A stretch of 64,000 bases of DNA from Allocoleopsis franciscana PCC 7113 (GCF_000317515.1 NC_019738.1:161501-225500), one strand, 5' to 3'; positions 37,087 to 46,543 are shown, numbered from the stretch's first letter. Program-made: numbers and translations. Notes: generated by a model not told the origin, from the sequence alone.

Positions 37087-37450
37087 ACTTCAAACCCCTC
37101 TTAGTTAAATCATTAGAGCTTAGCGATTGACAAAAAGACAAGAATATGAATTAAGAAAATCCCTGGCAGTTTATTGATCTGGCAAAGACGTTCACCCTAG
37201 CTTTTTGTCAGTAGATGTCGTTATGAAAGTAGAGTCGGAAACTATACGAAATCGTTCCTGATACTTCTTATTTTCATCCTTGGTAGCGGCATTTCCACCA
37301 TGAGGGACTATCTGGAAAGCCAAGACTCATGGAGTAGTAGAAAGAGACTCTTCGGTTTCCGTTATGTATGAAGTTCATACCGTCTCTTGCCATTGGGTTG
37401 CGTAGCCTAGTTATGTTTACTTATCTCTCAGGCTCTTGTGACTTATGCAT

Positions 37451-37481
37451 AAGTAGGTAGGCACAAATAAACGCAGTTATG
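37451..37481 (+). repeat. Direct repeat of the AAGTAGGTAGG element end
   Basis: These 31 bases match 36199-36229 with three differences, in the same orientation. The two copies flank the DUF928 gene. Confidence 0.6.
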
Positions 37482-37535
37482 GTGTCATACCAAATCTGCA
37501 TTGATAGCCCCCCCTTTCTAAATTCAGTATTTTTC

Positions 37536-37560
37536 TCCCCCGCTCCCCCGCTCCCCTGCC
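37536..37560. repeat. Short tandem CCCCCGCT repeat
   Basis: Two to three units of CCCCCGCT; the complementary tract (GGGGGAGC units) occurs inside the element at 56811-56914. Such heptamer/octamer tracts are common in cyanobacterial spacers. Confidence 0.5.
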
Positions 37561-37681
37561 CGTCCAGGAATCAAAGGGTTTTCTGACCGGATTGAGTATC
37601 ACTCCAGTCTTGTCATTAGGCAAAGATTGGTGCCCCTCTTAAAGGATATGGAATTGAACGACAACCCGCTCTGCCTGTTGA

Positions 37682-38479
37682 CTAATCCCTAATGGCTGAC
37701 TTCAAGCTTTGGCAAAACTCACCAATGGCAGACAATCCCTCAGCGGGTGTGCCATCTGCCAATCGTTTGACAAAGGCACTACCGACAATTACCGCATCCG
37801 CTCCCCAAGCTTTGATCTGTCGAGCTTGTTCGGGCTGGGAGATACCAAAGCCAACACCAATGGGCTTATCGGTTACAGTACGCATCTGCTGGAGAATATC
37901 TTGAACTCGTGATTCTATCTGGTTTCGGACTCCCGTGACGCCTGTAACGCTAACCAGATAAATGAAGCCCTGAGATTGATGGGCGATCGCTTCGATGCGT
38001 TCTTTTGAACTGGTGGGTGCAACCAGTAAAACCACCTCAATCCCAATTTTTGCCGCAGGTGTGAGGAGAGATTCTGCCTCTTCCAAAGGCAAGTCAGGTA
38101 CCACTAACCCTTTGATCCCCACTTCCGCAATCTGCTTTAAAAATGATTCAATGCCTCGATTGAGAATGGGGTTGTAGTAAGTAAACAGGATAATCGGCGC
38201 TTTGAGTTGGGGCGCAACATCCTTTACCATCCCTAACACATCATCCAAGCGCACGCCCTGTTGTAAGGCTCTCGTTGCTGCGGCTTGAATGGTCGGGCCA
38301 TCCGCCAGGGGGTCTGAGTAAGGCACCCCTAATTCAATCAAATCAGCACCCGATTGGTCGAGAATGCGTAACGCTTCCGCTGTCGTCTTCAAATCGGGGT
38401 CGCCAGCCGTGATAAAGGGAATCAGGGCGCACTGAGAAGCATCGTGTAGGGATTTGAAACAAGCGGAAACCGAGGTCAT
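37682..38479 (-). CDS. trpA: Tryptophan synthase alpha subunit
   Basis: The 265-residue protein carries the TrpA catalytic region [20 protein letters not shown] (Glu and Asp), FITAGDPDL near the N-terminus and [20 protein letters not shown] near the C-terminus. It cleaves indole-3-glycerol phosphate to indole and glyceraldehyde 3-phosphate, passing indole to TrpB. ATG 38479 is the natural start; the longer frame from 38560 translates a GGGATTTGGGATT repeat and is not conserved-looking. DUF3007 and ndhL genes precede it, a familiar cyanobacterial order. Confidence 0.96.
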   Translation of the reverse strand: MTSVSACFKSLHDASQCALIPFITAGDPDLKTTAEALRILDQSGADLIELGVPYSDPLADGPTIQAAATRALQQGVRLDDVLGMVKDVAPQLKAPIILFTYYNPILNRGIESFLKQIAEVGIKGLVVPDLPLEEAESLLTPAAKIGIEVVLLVAPTSSKERIEAIAHQSQGFIYLVSVTGVTGVRNQIESRVQDILQQMRTVTDKPIGVGFGISQPEQARQIKAWGADAVIVGSAFVKRLADGTPAEGLSAIGEFCQSLKSAIRD

Positions 38480-38483
38480 TCGA

Positions 38484-38515
38484 TTTTGAATTTGGGATTT
38501 GGGATTTGGGATTGA
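38484..38515. repeat. GGGATTTGGGATT short repeat
   Basis: Directly upstream of trpA there are tandem GGGATTTG-like units (TTTGGGATTTGGGATTTGGG). This type of short tandem repeat occurs often in cyanobacterial spacers and explains the spurious 5' extension of the trpA frame. Confidence 0.5.
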
Positions 38516-38562
38516 CCCCACGACGTAATCTAGGGGTGAAAAAACTGGAGCAATGTTCATTA

Positions 38563-38883
38563 TTACCGATCAGGGGACTCGGAACGTTGCTCCTGTTCAA
38601 TTTCTGCTTGCAGTTGGGCTAGTTCTTCAGGAGTCATCTCGTCGAAGCGCTTTTGCAGGACAGCGTCCTTATAGTCTTTCACTTGTTGGTTGTAGGTCAT
38701 ATTCTTGGTGCTAACTCGGAATAAATAGGTCAACAGCCAGCCAATCAAACCGCCAACCAGTAACGCCTGACTCCAGATGCCTGCTTTCAGACTATCCAGC
38801 CCAGCAAACTGTAACAGTACATAGATGATTCCGCCAGCGGCAAAAACACCAAAGGCAATTCCAATCGCGTCAATTCGTCGCAT
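38563..38883 (-). CDS. DUF3007 family membrane protein
   Basis: The 106-residue protein has two membrane helices (about 6-25 and 38-58) and a charged helical tail ([32 protein letters not shown]). This is the DUF3007 pattern, a cyanobacteria/plastid family that sits between ndhL and trpA in many genomes. A role linked to the thylakoid NDH complex is suggested only by context. It starts 25 bases after the ndhL stop. Confidence 0.88.
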   Translation of the reverse strand: MRRIDAIGIAFGVFAAGGIIYVLLQFAGLDSLKAGIWSQALLVGGLIGWLLTYLFRVSTKNMTYNQQVKDYKDAVLQKRFDEMTPEELAQLQAEIEQEQRSESPDR

Positions 38884-38908
38884 TTAGCAATAATTCAGCA
38901 GATGCCAT

Positions 38909-39121
38909 TTATGCCTGAATCTGACGCCGCTTAGGGCGAAAGTTCAGGAAGGGACTCAGGAGCAACAAACCGGGAAAGAAAAAGAACACGAGGAAGTACA
39001 TAAAACCCCGCTCAAAGGAGCTAGCAATATACCACCGTTTTTGTAGATAGAGATACAGAGCGGCAGGAACGACTAAAAGGTAGACTCCGCTCAAGGCCAG
39101 GTACAGCAGTGCAACAAGCAT
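38909..39121 (-). CDS. ndhL: NAD(P)H-quinone oxidoreductase subunit L
   Basis: The 70-residue protein has two membrane helices and the NdhL pattern [40 protein letters not shown] and [11 protein letters not shown]. NdhL is a small membrane subunit of the cyanobacterial/plastid NDH-1 complex, needed for its assembly or ferredoxin-plastoquinone electron flow in cyclic transport and inorganic carbon uptake. It is the first gene of the ndhL-DUF3007-trpA set. Confidence 0.95.
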   Translation of the reverse strand: MLVALLYLALSGVYLLVVPAALYLYLQKRWYIASSFERGFMYFLVFFFFPGLLLLSPFLNFRPKRRQIQA

Positions 39122-39358
39122 AGTTTCTGTTCAGGGCAAACCACGAAAAAGTGCTGGTAAAGGGTGTGCGGGGCATATTCGCACGCTGAGGAGCAGCCGA
39201 CTCGCTTCAACTTAAGACTCAAAGCGGCTTGCTCAACTTTCCCATTCTACAGTGTGACAGTTCGTTACGGTTCTACTTGCATATAAGACCTACTTAGTGG
39301 TGCAATAGATAATTGCGAGGGTTCTATAGTATTATTAGAATTCTGTGCAGCCTAGCAC

Positions 39359-39443
39359 GGGGGCGTGGCGGAATGGTAGACGCTACGGACTTAAAATCCG
39401 TTGACCTTAAACGGTCGTGTGGGTTCAAGTCCCACCGCCCCCA
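39359..39443 (+). tRNA. tRNA-Leu (UAA), intronless
   Basis: GGGGGCG and CGCCCCC form the acceptor stem; the anticodon arm is ACGGA-CTTAAAA-TCCGT (anticodon TAA), followed by a long class II variable arm and a T arm GTGGG-TTCAAGT-CCCAC. Discriminator base A. The gene is 85 nt without CCA. In many cyanobacteria this gene carries a group I intron between anticodon bases; here the loop is uninterrupted. Confidence 0.95.
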
Positions 39444-39523
39444 TCAAAATTTATTCCTCAAATGTTGTACTAGTTGTAATTTGAAGTTTGACTTTGCCGC
39501 ACTGGCAAGCGGATGGAAGCATT

Positions 39524-40264
39524 TCAAGACCAACGAACTACGTACAAGTCAAACAACTCACCTGATTGTCGCCTCGCCACCTTAGCGCCTGCGGCTTTAA
39601 TCACATTTTCCCACTCAGCAATAGGTTCTAAAAACACCTCCGCACCCAGATACATTTCCAAAACAGCCCAATCCTCGGCTAGTGGTTGCTCTGGATTAAG
39701 GATATCAAACACAAATTGCCCCCCCGGCTTCAGTACCCGCTTGACTTGGGTCATCACATCAGCCCAATAATCAAGGGGGTAATAGCAACTCCATCCTGTT
39801 GCGATCGCTAAATCAAATTGCCCAGATTCATAAGCCAACTGTTGTGCCGTCCCCAATGCCACCCCCTTGAACAGCTTCGAGTTCAACTGAGAACCTCTGG
39901 CATTCAGGGCATCCCGTGCCACAACACTAATTTCCTGACCATAAAAATAGGCATCCCAATCCCGCCAGGGATAAATCAAAAAGCTAACCCCACAACCAAT
40001 ATCCAAACAACGCTGATTCTTTTGAGGTTTCGCAATTTCCCAAAAATTTGAAGCAACTTTACCCGTCAGGGTTCCCCCCACCCACTCCTGAAAAATGGGC
40101 ATCGCCTCCACTTCCTCCGGCAGTTCAAAGGCTTCACCCTGATACTGTCGATTAAAACGAGACGCTATCTGTGCCTCTCGCTGAGTCATCTGGTAATTTG
40201 AGGAAATACCAGTCCCTGGGGCTGGGCTAGAACTGTGTAACGACTCATCGCGCTTTTTCGACAT
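39524..40264 (-). CDS. SAM-dependent methyltransferase
   Basis: The 246-residue protein (ATG 40264) has motif I CLDIGCGVSFLIYPWRDWDA near residue 87, acidic-loop FYGQEISVVARDALNARG, DLAIATGWSCYYPLDYWADV and LKPGGQFVFDILNPEQPLAE (motif III). It is a class I methyltransferase; an N-terminal helical region precedes the fold. Homologues in cyanobacteria are uncharacterised. It is divergent from the kinase-NTPase gene, whose start is about 180 bases away. Confidence 0.87.
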   Translation of the reverse strand: MSKKRDESLHSSSPAPGTGISSNYQMTQREAQIASRFNRQYQGEAFELPEEVEAMPIFQEWVGGTLTGKVASNFWEIAKPQKNQRCLDIGCGVSFLIYPWRDWDAYFYGQEISVVARDALNARGSQLNSKLFKGVALGTAQQLAYESGQFDLAIATGWSCYYPLDYWADVMTQVKRVLKPGGQFVFDILNPEQPLAEDWAVLEMYLGAEVFLEPIAEWENVIKAAGAKVARRQSGELFDLYVVRWS

Positions 40265-40443
40265 CGGGACAATACGCCTGATCACATATTTGCCACTATA
40301 ACGACTCTCACAAGGCGATCGCTCCTTTGATCGGAAGATAGGATGCCTACCCCACAATCTGTGGAAAATCTGAATAAATCTAAGTGGTCAAGTTACACTC
40401 AATTATCGAGAAGCCTGCTCCTTGTCACGAGCAATTGCACTAT

Positions 40444-42537
40444 ATGGAAACCACACTAGCGGGTCATTATCAGGTTGTCGAACCCTTGGGGATGGGGGGA
40501 TTTGGTCAAACCTTTCTGGCTAAAGACATGCATTTACCTGGGAACCCCTTGTGTGTCGTTAAGCAACTCAAACCTAGAGATAGCGATTCCGCAACCTTGG
40601 CTATAGCGCAACGCTTATTTGAGCGTGAGGCGGAAATGTTATACCGATTAGGCGAACATGACCAAATTCCTCGCCTTTTAGCTCACTTTGAACAAGAGGG
40701 AAAGTTTTATTTAGTCCAAGATTATATAGAAGGTCAAACGTTAGAAAAAGAACTGGCTCACCGCAAAACGTTAAGCGAAGCCTCCGTCATGCGGATTTTG
40801 CAAGATATCTTGCAAGTATTAACCTTTGTCCATCAACAAAATGTCATTCATCGCGATATTAAACCCGCTAATTTAATTCGACGTAATAGAGATGGCAAGA
40901 TTGTTCTGATTGATTTTGGCGCGGTTAAACAAGTTCGGCACCAGGCGCGTTATACTCCCCAACAAACCAGCCTCACCATTCCCATTGGTTCTCCTGGCTA
41001 TATGCCTAGCGAACAACAAGCTTCTAATCCCCACTTTAGTAGTGATATTTATGCTGTAGGGATGGTTTGTCTGCAATCTTTGACCGGATTATCTCCTAGA
41101 AAACTACCGCAAGATGCCAACACGGGTGAGTTGGGTTGTAAGTTAGTCAGCGATCGCGCTTATATTAGCCCGGATTTAGCCGCTATTTTAGATAAAATGG
41201 TGCGCTATGACTATCGCCAACGTTACAAAAATGCCAGCGAAGCACTGGAAGCCTTAGAACAATTGTTTGATCGTACAGAACCCGATTCGATTGAATCGTC
41301 AACTCTAATTGCTCCAACCTGTCCACCTCCATCCTCAAGCGGCGAGGAACTAGAAACTCAAGGGATTCCCCTGCCTTTTCAATCTCTCATTACCGATAAA
41401 ACCGAAGGATTTGTCGGACGAAATTATGTGTTTGAGGCGATTGAAGAGTTCTTGCAGCATGAAGCTTGCGGCTATTTTATTATTGAAGCTGACCCCGGTG
41501 TGGGAAAAAGTGCAATCCTTGCCGAGTACGTCAAGCGGACACGATGTGTGGCACACTTTAATGTGCGATCGCAAGGCATCAATCGGGCTGAAGAATTCTT
41601 GAAATGCGTCTGCACTCAACTGATTGAACGCTACAAACTCCCCTATTCGCTCCCCTTAACCCCTGAACATACTCGCGATGGCAACTTCTTAGCACGGCTG
41701 TTGAATGAAATTAGCAGGCTAGACACGAGTGTAGACGATACCTATGCCACGACAACCCTAAGTACAGGAACAAAATCGACTTCTAAATTAGTGATTGTCG
41801 TTGATGCCTTAGATGAAGTGGATTTGAGTAGCCAGACGCCCGGTGCAAATGTCCTGTATCTCCCCGCCTCTTTACCCCATAACGTTTACTTTATCCTAAC
41901 CAAACGCATGACACCCGTCCCCTTGGTGGTGAACCACCATCGTGTGTTTGAGTTAATGCAGTATGCGGCAGAGAGTTTACAAGATGCCAAAACCTATATT
42001 CGATGCCGTGTTCAACAAAGTGAGGCTTTACAGATATGGATTGGCAATCAGGAATTGACGGTTGAGGCTTTTGTGACCATCTTAGCTGAGAAAAGCGATC
42101 ACAATTTCATGTACTTGCGCTATGTATTGCCAGCCATTGAAAGCGGTACTTACCAAGATTTAAGCATCGAGAATTTACCGGAAGGATTGGAGCAATATTA
42201 CTACCAACATTGGCAAAATATGGGCATGACAGCCAAACCCCTGCCCCGAACCAAGATTAAGATTGTCTATGTTTTAGCAGAAGCCCGAAAACCCGTCTCC
42301 CGTCAGTTAATTTCCGAATTTTCCGGGGAGGATGCCTTGACAGTGCAAGAAGTATTGGATGAATGGCAGCAGTTTTTGCGCGAACAACGCCTTGATGGAG
42401 AGACTGGGTACAGCATCTATCACACGAGTTTCCAGGATTTTCTGCATTGCCAAGATATCGTACAGGCGGCTGGGATCACGATACAGGGAATTAATGCGAT
42501 GATTGCCGATAACTTAGCACAAGAATTGGGGCTGTAA
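40444..42537 (+). CDS. Ser/Thr protein kinase fused to STAND/NACHT-like NTPase
   Basis: The protein of 697 residues (ATG 40444; GTG 40384 possible) has a Hanks kinase domain (about 8-275) with GMGGFGQTF, CVVKQLK, HRDIKPANLI, IDFGAVKQ and SPGYMPSEQ, followed by a linker and an NTPase domain (about 315-520) with Walker A EADPGVGKSAILAEY and Walker B KLVIVVDALDEVD, then a helical STAND-type extension that ends with YSIYHTSFQDFLHCQDI. In such proteins the NTPase switch is usually followed in the same polypeptide by sensor repeats; here the WD40 repeats are in the next gene, in a different frame. Probably cytosolic; signal and substrates unknown. Confidence 0.92.
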   Translation: METTLAGHYQVVEPLGMGGFGQTFLAKDMHLPGNPLCVVKQLKPRDSDSATLAIAQRLFEREAEMLYRLGEHDQIPRLLAHFEQEGKFYLVQDYIEGQTLEKELAHRKTLSEASVMRILQDILQVLTFVHQQNVIHRDIKPANLIRRNRDGKIVLIDFGAVKQVRHQARYTPQQTSLTIPIGSPGYMPSEQQASNPHFSSDIYAVGMVCLQSLTGLSPRKLPQDANTGELGCKLVSDRAYISPDLAAILDKMVRYDYRQRYKNASEALEALEQLFDRTEPDSIESSTLIAPTCPPPSSSGEELETQGIPLPFQSLITDKTEGFVGRNYVFEAIEEFLQHEACGYFIIEADPGVGKSAILAEYVKRTRCVAHFNVRSQGINRAEEFLKCVCTQLIERYKLPYSLPLTPEHTRDGNFLARLLNEISRLDTSVDDTYATTTLSTGTKSTSKLVIVVDALDEVDLSSQTPGANVLYLPASLPHNVYFILTKRMTPVPLVVNHHRVFELMQYAAESLQDAKTYIRCRVQQSEALQIWIGNQELTVEAFVTILAEKSDHNFMYLRYVLPAIESGTYQDLSIENLPEGLEQYYYQHWQNMGMTAKPLPRTKIKIVYVLAEARKPVSRQLISEFSGEDALTVQEVLDEWQQFLREQRLDGETGYSIYHTSFQDFLHCQDIVQAAGITIQGINAMIADNLAQELGL

Positions 42538-42551
42538 ATTTAAAATTGCCA

Positions 42552-44918
42552 ATGGGTGAATTAGGCGATCGCTTAGCTAAAATGTCACCAGAAAGGCGAC
42601 AGTACGCCTTGGAAACTTTACCGAGTCACTTGGCGAAGGCGTCTCAGTTTGAGCGATTGCACCGCTTACTCACAGATTTCGATTTTATTGAAGCTAAGCT
42701 TTTGGCTTTGGGAGTGCAACTTTTAATTGAGGATTATGACTTAGCCACCCCTTCAGTTTCTCCCAACATCCCGGACGACGGAAAACAAAAAGACGAATAT
42801 CATCCCTCTATTTCTCCAAACGGACAACGACATAAGCATCATCCTCCTTTTGTTAAGGGATATCTAACCCATCAAGCAGAGACTAAACATTGCCAATTAG
42901 AAGCGGATGCGGATCGAACAAGGATAAAGGGAAATCAAAAGGCTAAAGCCGACACCTTAAAGTTAATTCAAGGAGCATTAAGACTCTCAGCCCACATTCT
43001 CGCCAAGGACAAAACTCAACTGGCAGGGCAATTACTGGGGCGTTTGCTGTCGTTTGAAGTCCCAGAAATTCAAACTCTGTTACAGCAGGCTAAACCCCAA
43101 CAAACCCCCTGGCTACGTCCTTTAACTTCTAGCTTGATGCCTCCGGGCGGCGCATTGTTACGCACTCTCACAGGGCATACTGAGGCAGTACAAGCTGTTG
43201 CCGTGACACCCGATAGTCGGTGGGTGATTTCTGGGTCGAATGACACAACCATTAAAGTCTGGAATTTAGCAACCGGAGAGGAACTCTCAACCCTTACCGG
43301 ACATACTAAAGCTGTCAAAGCCGTTGCCGTGACTCCAGATGGGCAACTCCTGATTTCCGGTTCCAGTGATAAAACGCTTAAAGTTTGGGATTTGACAACA
43401 GGAGAAGAACGGTTCACCCTGACAGGGCATCTCGGTAAAATACAAGCGATCGCAGTCACTCCCGATAGCCAACGGGTGATTTCCGCTGCTGATGACACCA
43501 CGCTCAAAATATGGAATTTGTCAACAGGGGAGGAAGTATTTGCCCTCAGTGGTCATCTCGACTCTATCCAAGCGATCGCACTGACTCCTGATAGCAAGCG
43601 AGTGATTTCCGGTTCTGATGACACCACATTGAAAATCTGGCATCTCAAAGCCAAAAAAAAGGAACGTTCGACCCTGATTGCTCATTCCGAAGCGATACAA
43701 ACAATCGCGGTTTCACCGAATGGTAAGTGGATGATTTCCGGTTCTGATGACACCACATTGAAAATCTGGCATCTGAAAACGGCGAGAGAACTGTTCACCC
43801 TAACCGGTCATACTCAATCAGTACGTGCGATCGCTGTAACCCCTGATGGCAAACGTCTGATTTCTGGGTCTTACGATAAGACACTCAAAGTCTGGAACCT
43901 GAAAACGGGAGAGGAACTGTTCACACTGATCGGTCATACTGGCAGGGTTAACGCCGTGGCGGCAATCCCTAACGGTACAGGAGTGGTTTCCGGGGCAAAT
44001 GACAAGACGATTAAAGTTTGGAATTTAGACATTAAACAGAAAGAACAGTTCACACTTGTCGGCTATATGGGCGGTGTGAAGGCGATCGCCACAACACAAA
44101 AGTGGGTGATTTCCGGTTCCGATGACACGACGCTTAAAGTCTGGGACTGGGTAACGGGGAAAGAACACTTCACCCTGACAGGACATACCAGTAAAATTCA
44201 TGCGATCGCAGCTACGGAAAATTGGATTATTTCTGGGTCAGAAGATAGCACGCTCATCCTTTGGAATCTGGAAACGAGAGAGAAATTTTTTACCTTTACC
44301 GGTCATAACGGTAGGGTTAATGCGGTAGACGTCACACCGGATGGTCAGTGGGTGATTTCTGGTTCTTATGATAAGACCCTTAAAGTTTGGAATTTAGAAA
44401 CAGGAGAGGAACTCTTTACCCTCACGGGACATAAGAGAGGAATCGATGCGATCGCCGTAACTCCTGATGGTCAGCGCCTGATTTCCGGTTCCTATGACAA
44501 TACATTTAAAATTTGGGATTTGAACAGTCGGCGAGAACTGTTTACCCTCATCGGTCATAGGAGTGGAGTCTGTTCTCTGGCAGTCACGGCTGATGGCAAT
44601 TTCCTGATTTCTGGTTCTTATGATAAAACGATTAAAGTCTGGGATTTGAAAAAGAGAAGGCAATTATTCACCCTCATCGGTCATACTGAGCCGGTCTTAA
44701 CGGTAGTGGTAACGCCAGATGGTAAGCGAGTGCTTTCAGGTTCTTGGGATAAGACATTTAAAGTTTGGGATTTGGAAAGCCGACAGGTTATTGCTACTTT
44801 CATCGGAGATGGTGCATTGTTGTCTTGTGCCGTTGCACCGGATGGGGTAACAATTGTGGCGGGTGAGGCGTCCGGACGAGTGCATTTTCTGCGCCTTGAA
44901 GAATATCGCGAGTCCTGA
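42552..44918 (+). CDS. WD40 repeat protein (14 blades)
   Basis: The 788-residue protein (ATG 42552; TTG 42546 possible) has an N-terminal helical part (about 1-190) with YALETLPSHLAKASQFERLH and LLTDFDFIEAKLLALGVQLL, which in related kinase/NACHT-WD40 proteins links the NTPase to the repeats. From about residue 200 there are 14 consecutive WD40 repeats (typical unit TLTGHT...ISGSYDKTLKVWNL), enough for two seven-bladed propellers; blades 8 and 9 are slightly short and the last is degenerate. It likely serves as the binding/sensor half of the preceding kinase-NTPase. Several blades are nearly identical at DNA level. Confidence 0.93.
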   Translation: MGELGDRLAKMSPERRQYALETLPSHLAKASQFERLHRLLTDFDFIEAKLLALGVQLLIEDYDLATPSVSPNIPDDGKQKDEYHPSISPNGQRHKHHPPFVKGYLTHQAETKHCQLEADADRTRIKGNQKAKADTLKLIQGALRLSAHILAKDKTQLAGQLLGRLLSFEVPEIQTLLQQAKPQQTPWLRPLTSSLMPPGGALLRTLTGHTEAVQAVAVTPDSRWVISGSNDTTIKVWNLATGEELSTLTGHTKAVKAVAVTPDGQLLISGSSDKTLKVWDLTTGEERFTLTGHLGKIQAIAVTPDSQRVISAADDTTLKIWNLSTGEEVFALSGHLDSIQAIALTPDSKRVISGSDDTTLKIWHLKAKKKERSTLIAHSEAIQTIAVSPNGKWMISGSDDTTLKIWHLKTARELFTLTGHTQSVRAIAVTPDGKRLISGSYDKTLKVWNLKTGEELFTLIGHTGRVNAVAAIPNGTGVVSGANDKTIKVWNLDIKQKEQFTLVGYMGGVKAIATTQKWVISGSDDTTLKVWDWVTGKEHFTLTGHTSKIHAIAATENWIISGSEDSTLILWNLETREKFFTFTGHNGRVNAVDVTPDGQWVISGSYDKTLKVWNLETGEELFTLTGHKRGIDAIAVTPDGQRLISGSYDNTFKIWDLNSRRELFTLIGHRSGVCSLAVTADGNFLISGSYDKTIKVWDLKKRRQLFTLIGHTEPVLTVVVTPDGKRVLSGSWDKTFKVWDLESRQVIATFIGDGALLSCAVAPDGVTIVAGEASGRVHFLRLEEYRES

Positions 44919-45001
44919 AGTACCAAGCTTAGTAAAGTTACCTTGATCACAGCCATCATCGAGATCAAAAGGGGACAATGTAGGCTTGTGTTAGAAAGTA
45001 A

Positions 45002-45118
45002 GGAATACCCTTGAGCTGGGAATATCGCCTGTTGCTCCCTGATGATACGACTCGTTGGGCGGCAGAGAAGGGCGATTTTGTGTTTGATGAAATAAGGTCA
45101 ACCCAGGAGATTAAGTAG
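45002..45118 (+). pseudogene. Remnant of a PAS domain upstream of the histidine kinase
   Basis: In a frame different from the kinase gene, the DNA reads SWEYRLLLPDDTTRWAAEKG and then DFVFDE, the end of a PAS core, before TAG at 45116. A matching continuation, MMDVTERK, opens the kinase gene in another frame just after. The kinase has thus lost an upstream PAS domain to a deletion and frameshift. Confidence 0.5.
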
Positions 45119-45122
45119 TGTG

Positions 45123-46328
45123 ATGATGGATGTTACTGAGCGCAAGAGTGTAGAAGATCAACTGAAAAAGTGTGAAGCTCATCTGGTTGCGGCACAAAGA
45201 ATTGCCCATTTCGGAATCTGGGAGTTGGATGTGCGATCGCAGCAGTTGATGTGGTCAGAGGAAAAGTTCCGCATTTTTGGTCTTGACCCCGCAGGTCCCC
45301 AACCCACTTATACCCAACTCATCGAGATGATGCATCCCGATGACCGAGACAGTTTTGAGCAATCCGTCTATCGAGCACTCACCCATGGGGAATCCTACGA
45401 AGTCGTCTTTCGGATCAAGCGACCGAATGGTCAAATCCGGCATATCGAGACTAAGGGAGAAGCTATTCTTAACAGCGCTGGGCAAGTTATCCAACTGTTC
45501 GGAACAGTAGTAGATATTACTGAACGCAAGCAGGTGGAGGAAGAGACGTTAAAGGCACTTCAGCGGGAACGAGAACTCTCAGAAGCCAAGTCACGCTTTA
45601 TCGCTATGACCTCTCACGAGTTCCGCACTCCTCTCACAACAATACAGTCTTCTGTAGACTTGCTCAGACGTTATTCAGACCGCCTCTTACAGGAAAAACG
45701 ATTGGAGCATTTAAGCCGCATCTCTAGTGCGATCGAGCAGATGAACTCGATGGTAGAGGATGTCTTGCTCCTTTCCGAGGCCGAAGCGGGCAACTTGCAA
45801 CTTCAACCCGCTCCTGTAGACTTAGTGCAACTGTGTCGCTCTTTGGTTAGTGAACTAATCGTAGCGGATAGAAATCAACACAACATTACATTCACTCCGA
45901 TGGGAGAGTGTAAAGTGGAGCTTTCTGACACGACCTCACTGGAGCATGAACCAGCCAGCTCCATGGTGTATTTTCTCGATGAAAAGCTTGTTCGATACAT
46001 CCTCATAAATCTCCTGGGTAACGCCCTCAAGTACTCTCCCCCAGGAAGCGCCGTCCAATTAGACCTAACTGGTCATCCTGACAAAGTGGTCTTTCGGATT
46101 CAAGACGAGGGAATTGGCATTCCCTCCAAAGATATGCCCCGATTATTTGAGTCCTTCCACCGGGCATCTAACGTAGCTGCCACTCAAGGGACGGGTTTAG
46201 GACTAGCGCTCGTCAAACAGTGTGTGGACTTGCAAAGAGGCCATATATCTGTCGATAGCTTTGTGGGCAAGGGTTCGACCTTTACCGTCACGCTACCCTC
46301 GCTCCACTCTATTGGGGTTCAGGATTGA
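45123..46328 (+). CDS. PAS-domain sensor histidine kinase
   Basis: The 401-residue protein starts MMDVTERKSVEDQLKK, which is the typical linker after a PAS domain rather than a natural N-terminus. It then has one PAS/PAC domain (about 25-140), HisKA with phospho-acceptor His165 (AMTSHEFRTPLTTIQSSVDL) and a HATPase domain (NLLGNALKYSP, DEGIGIPSKD, GTGLGLALVKQCVDLQRG). Cytosolic; no adjacent response regulator. AGGAGA lies about 12 bases before the ATG (GTG 45120 also possible). It closely resembles the kinase half of the 27526-29415 gene. Confidence 0.9.
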   Translation: MMDVTERKSVEDQLKKCEAHLVAAQRIAHFGIWELDVRSQQLMWSEEKFRIFGLDPAGPQPTYTQLIEMMHPDDRDSFEQSVYRALTHGESYEVVFRIKRPNGQIRHIETKGEAILNSAGQVIQLFGTVVDITERKQVEEETLKALQRERELSEAKSRFIAMTSHEFRTPLTTIQSSVDLLRRYSDRLLQEKRLEHLSRISSAIEQMNSMVEDVLLLSEAEAGNLQLQPAPVDLVQLCRSLVSELIVADRNQHNITFTPMGECKVELSDTTSLEHEPASSMVYFLDEKLVRYILINLLGNALKYSPPGSAVQLDLTGHPDKVVFRIQDEGIGIPSKDMPRLFESFHRASNVAATQGTGLGLALVKQCVDLQRGHISVDSFVGKGSTFTVTLPSLHSIGVQD

Positions 46329-46543
46329 AAATTGAGTCCCACAGAAAAGCCAAAAGTATTACCGAAACAGCGATCACCCAGCGATACCGTTGCCTAACCG
46401 GGCGACCTGCTACAATGGCATCTTCGCTTTTCTCTCGTGAGTGACATTTAGCGAGATGAAGGCGAAGTGGCATAACCCACGCATACGTTCTGCATGAGCC
46501 TATGCCAAGATTGGAAAATGAACTATGCGAGCGCGTCACCCCC

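Larger units (their letters stand above)
37087..37681. other. Intergenic region with dispersed repeats
   Basis: No gene is seen in about 600 bases. It contains a copy of the AAGTAGGTAGG repeat (37451-37481) and a G/C-strand tract of CCCCCGCTC units (about 37536-37560). Confidence 0.45.

Noticed and set aside
39313-39585. 90-codon plus-strand frame
   Set aside because: It translates straight through the tRNA-Leu gene; the GRGGMVDATDLKS peptide is a well-known tRNA artefact.
43150-44800. Regular repeats suggesting a CRISPR-like array
   Set aside because: They are in-frame WD40 blades of about 126-129 bases with codon-like variation, not repeat-spacer units.
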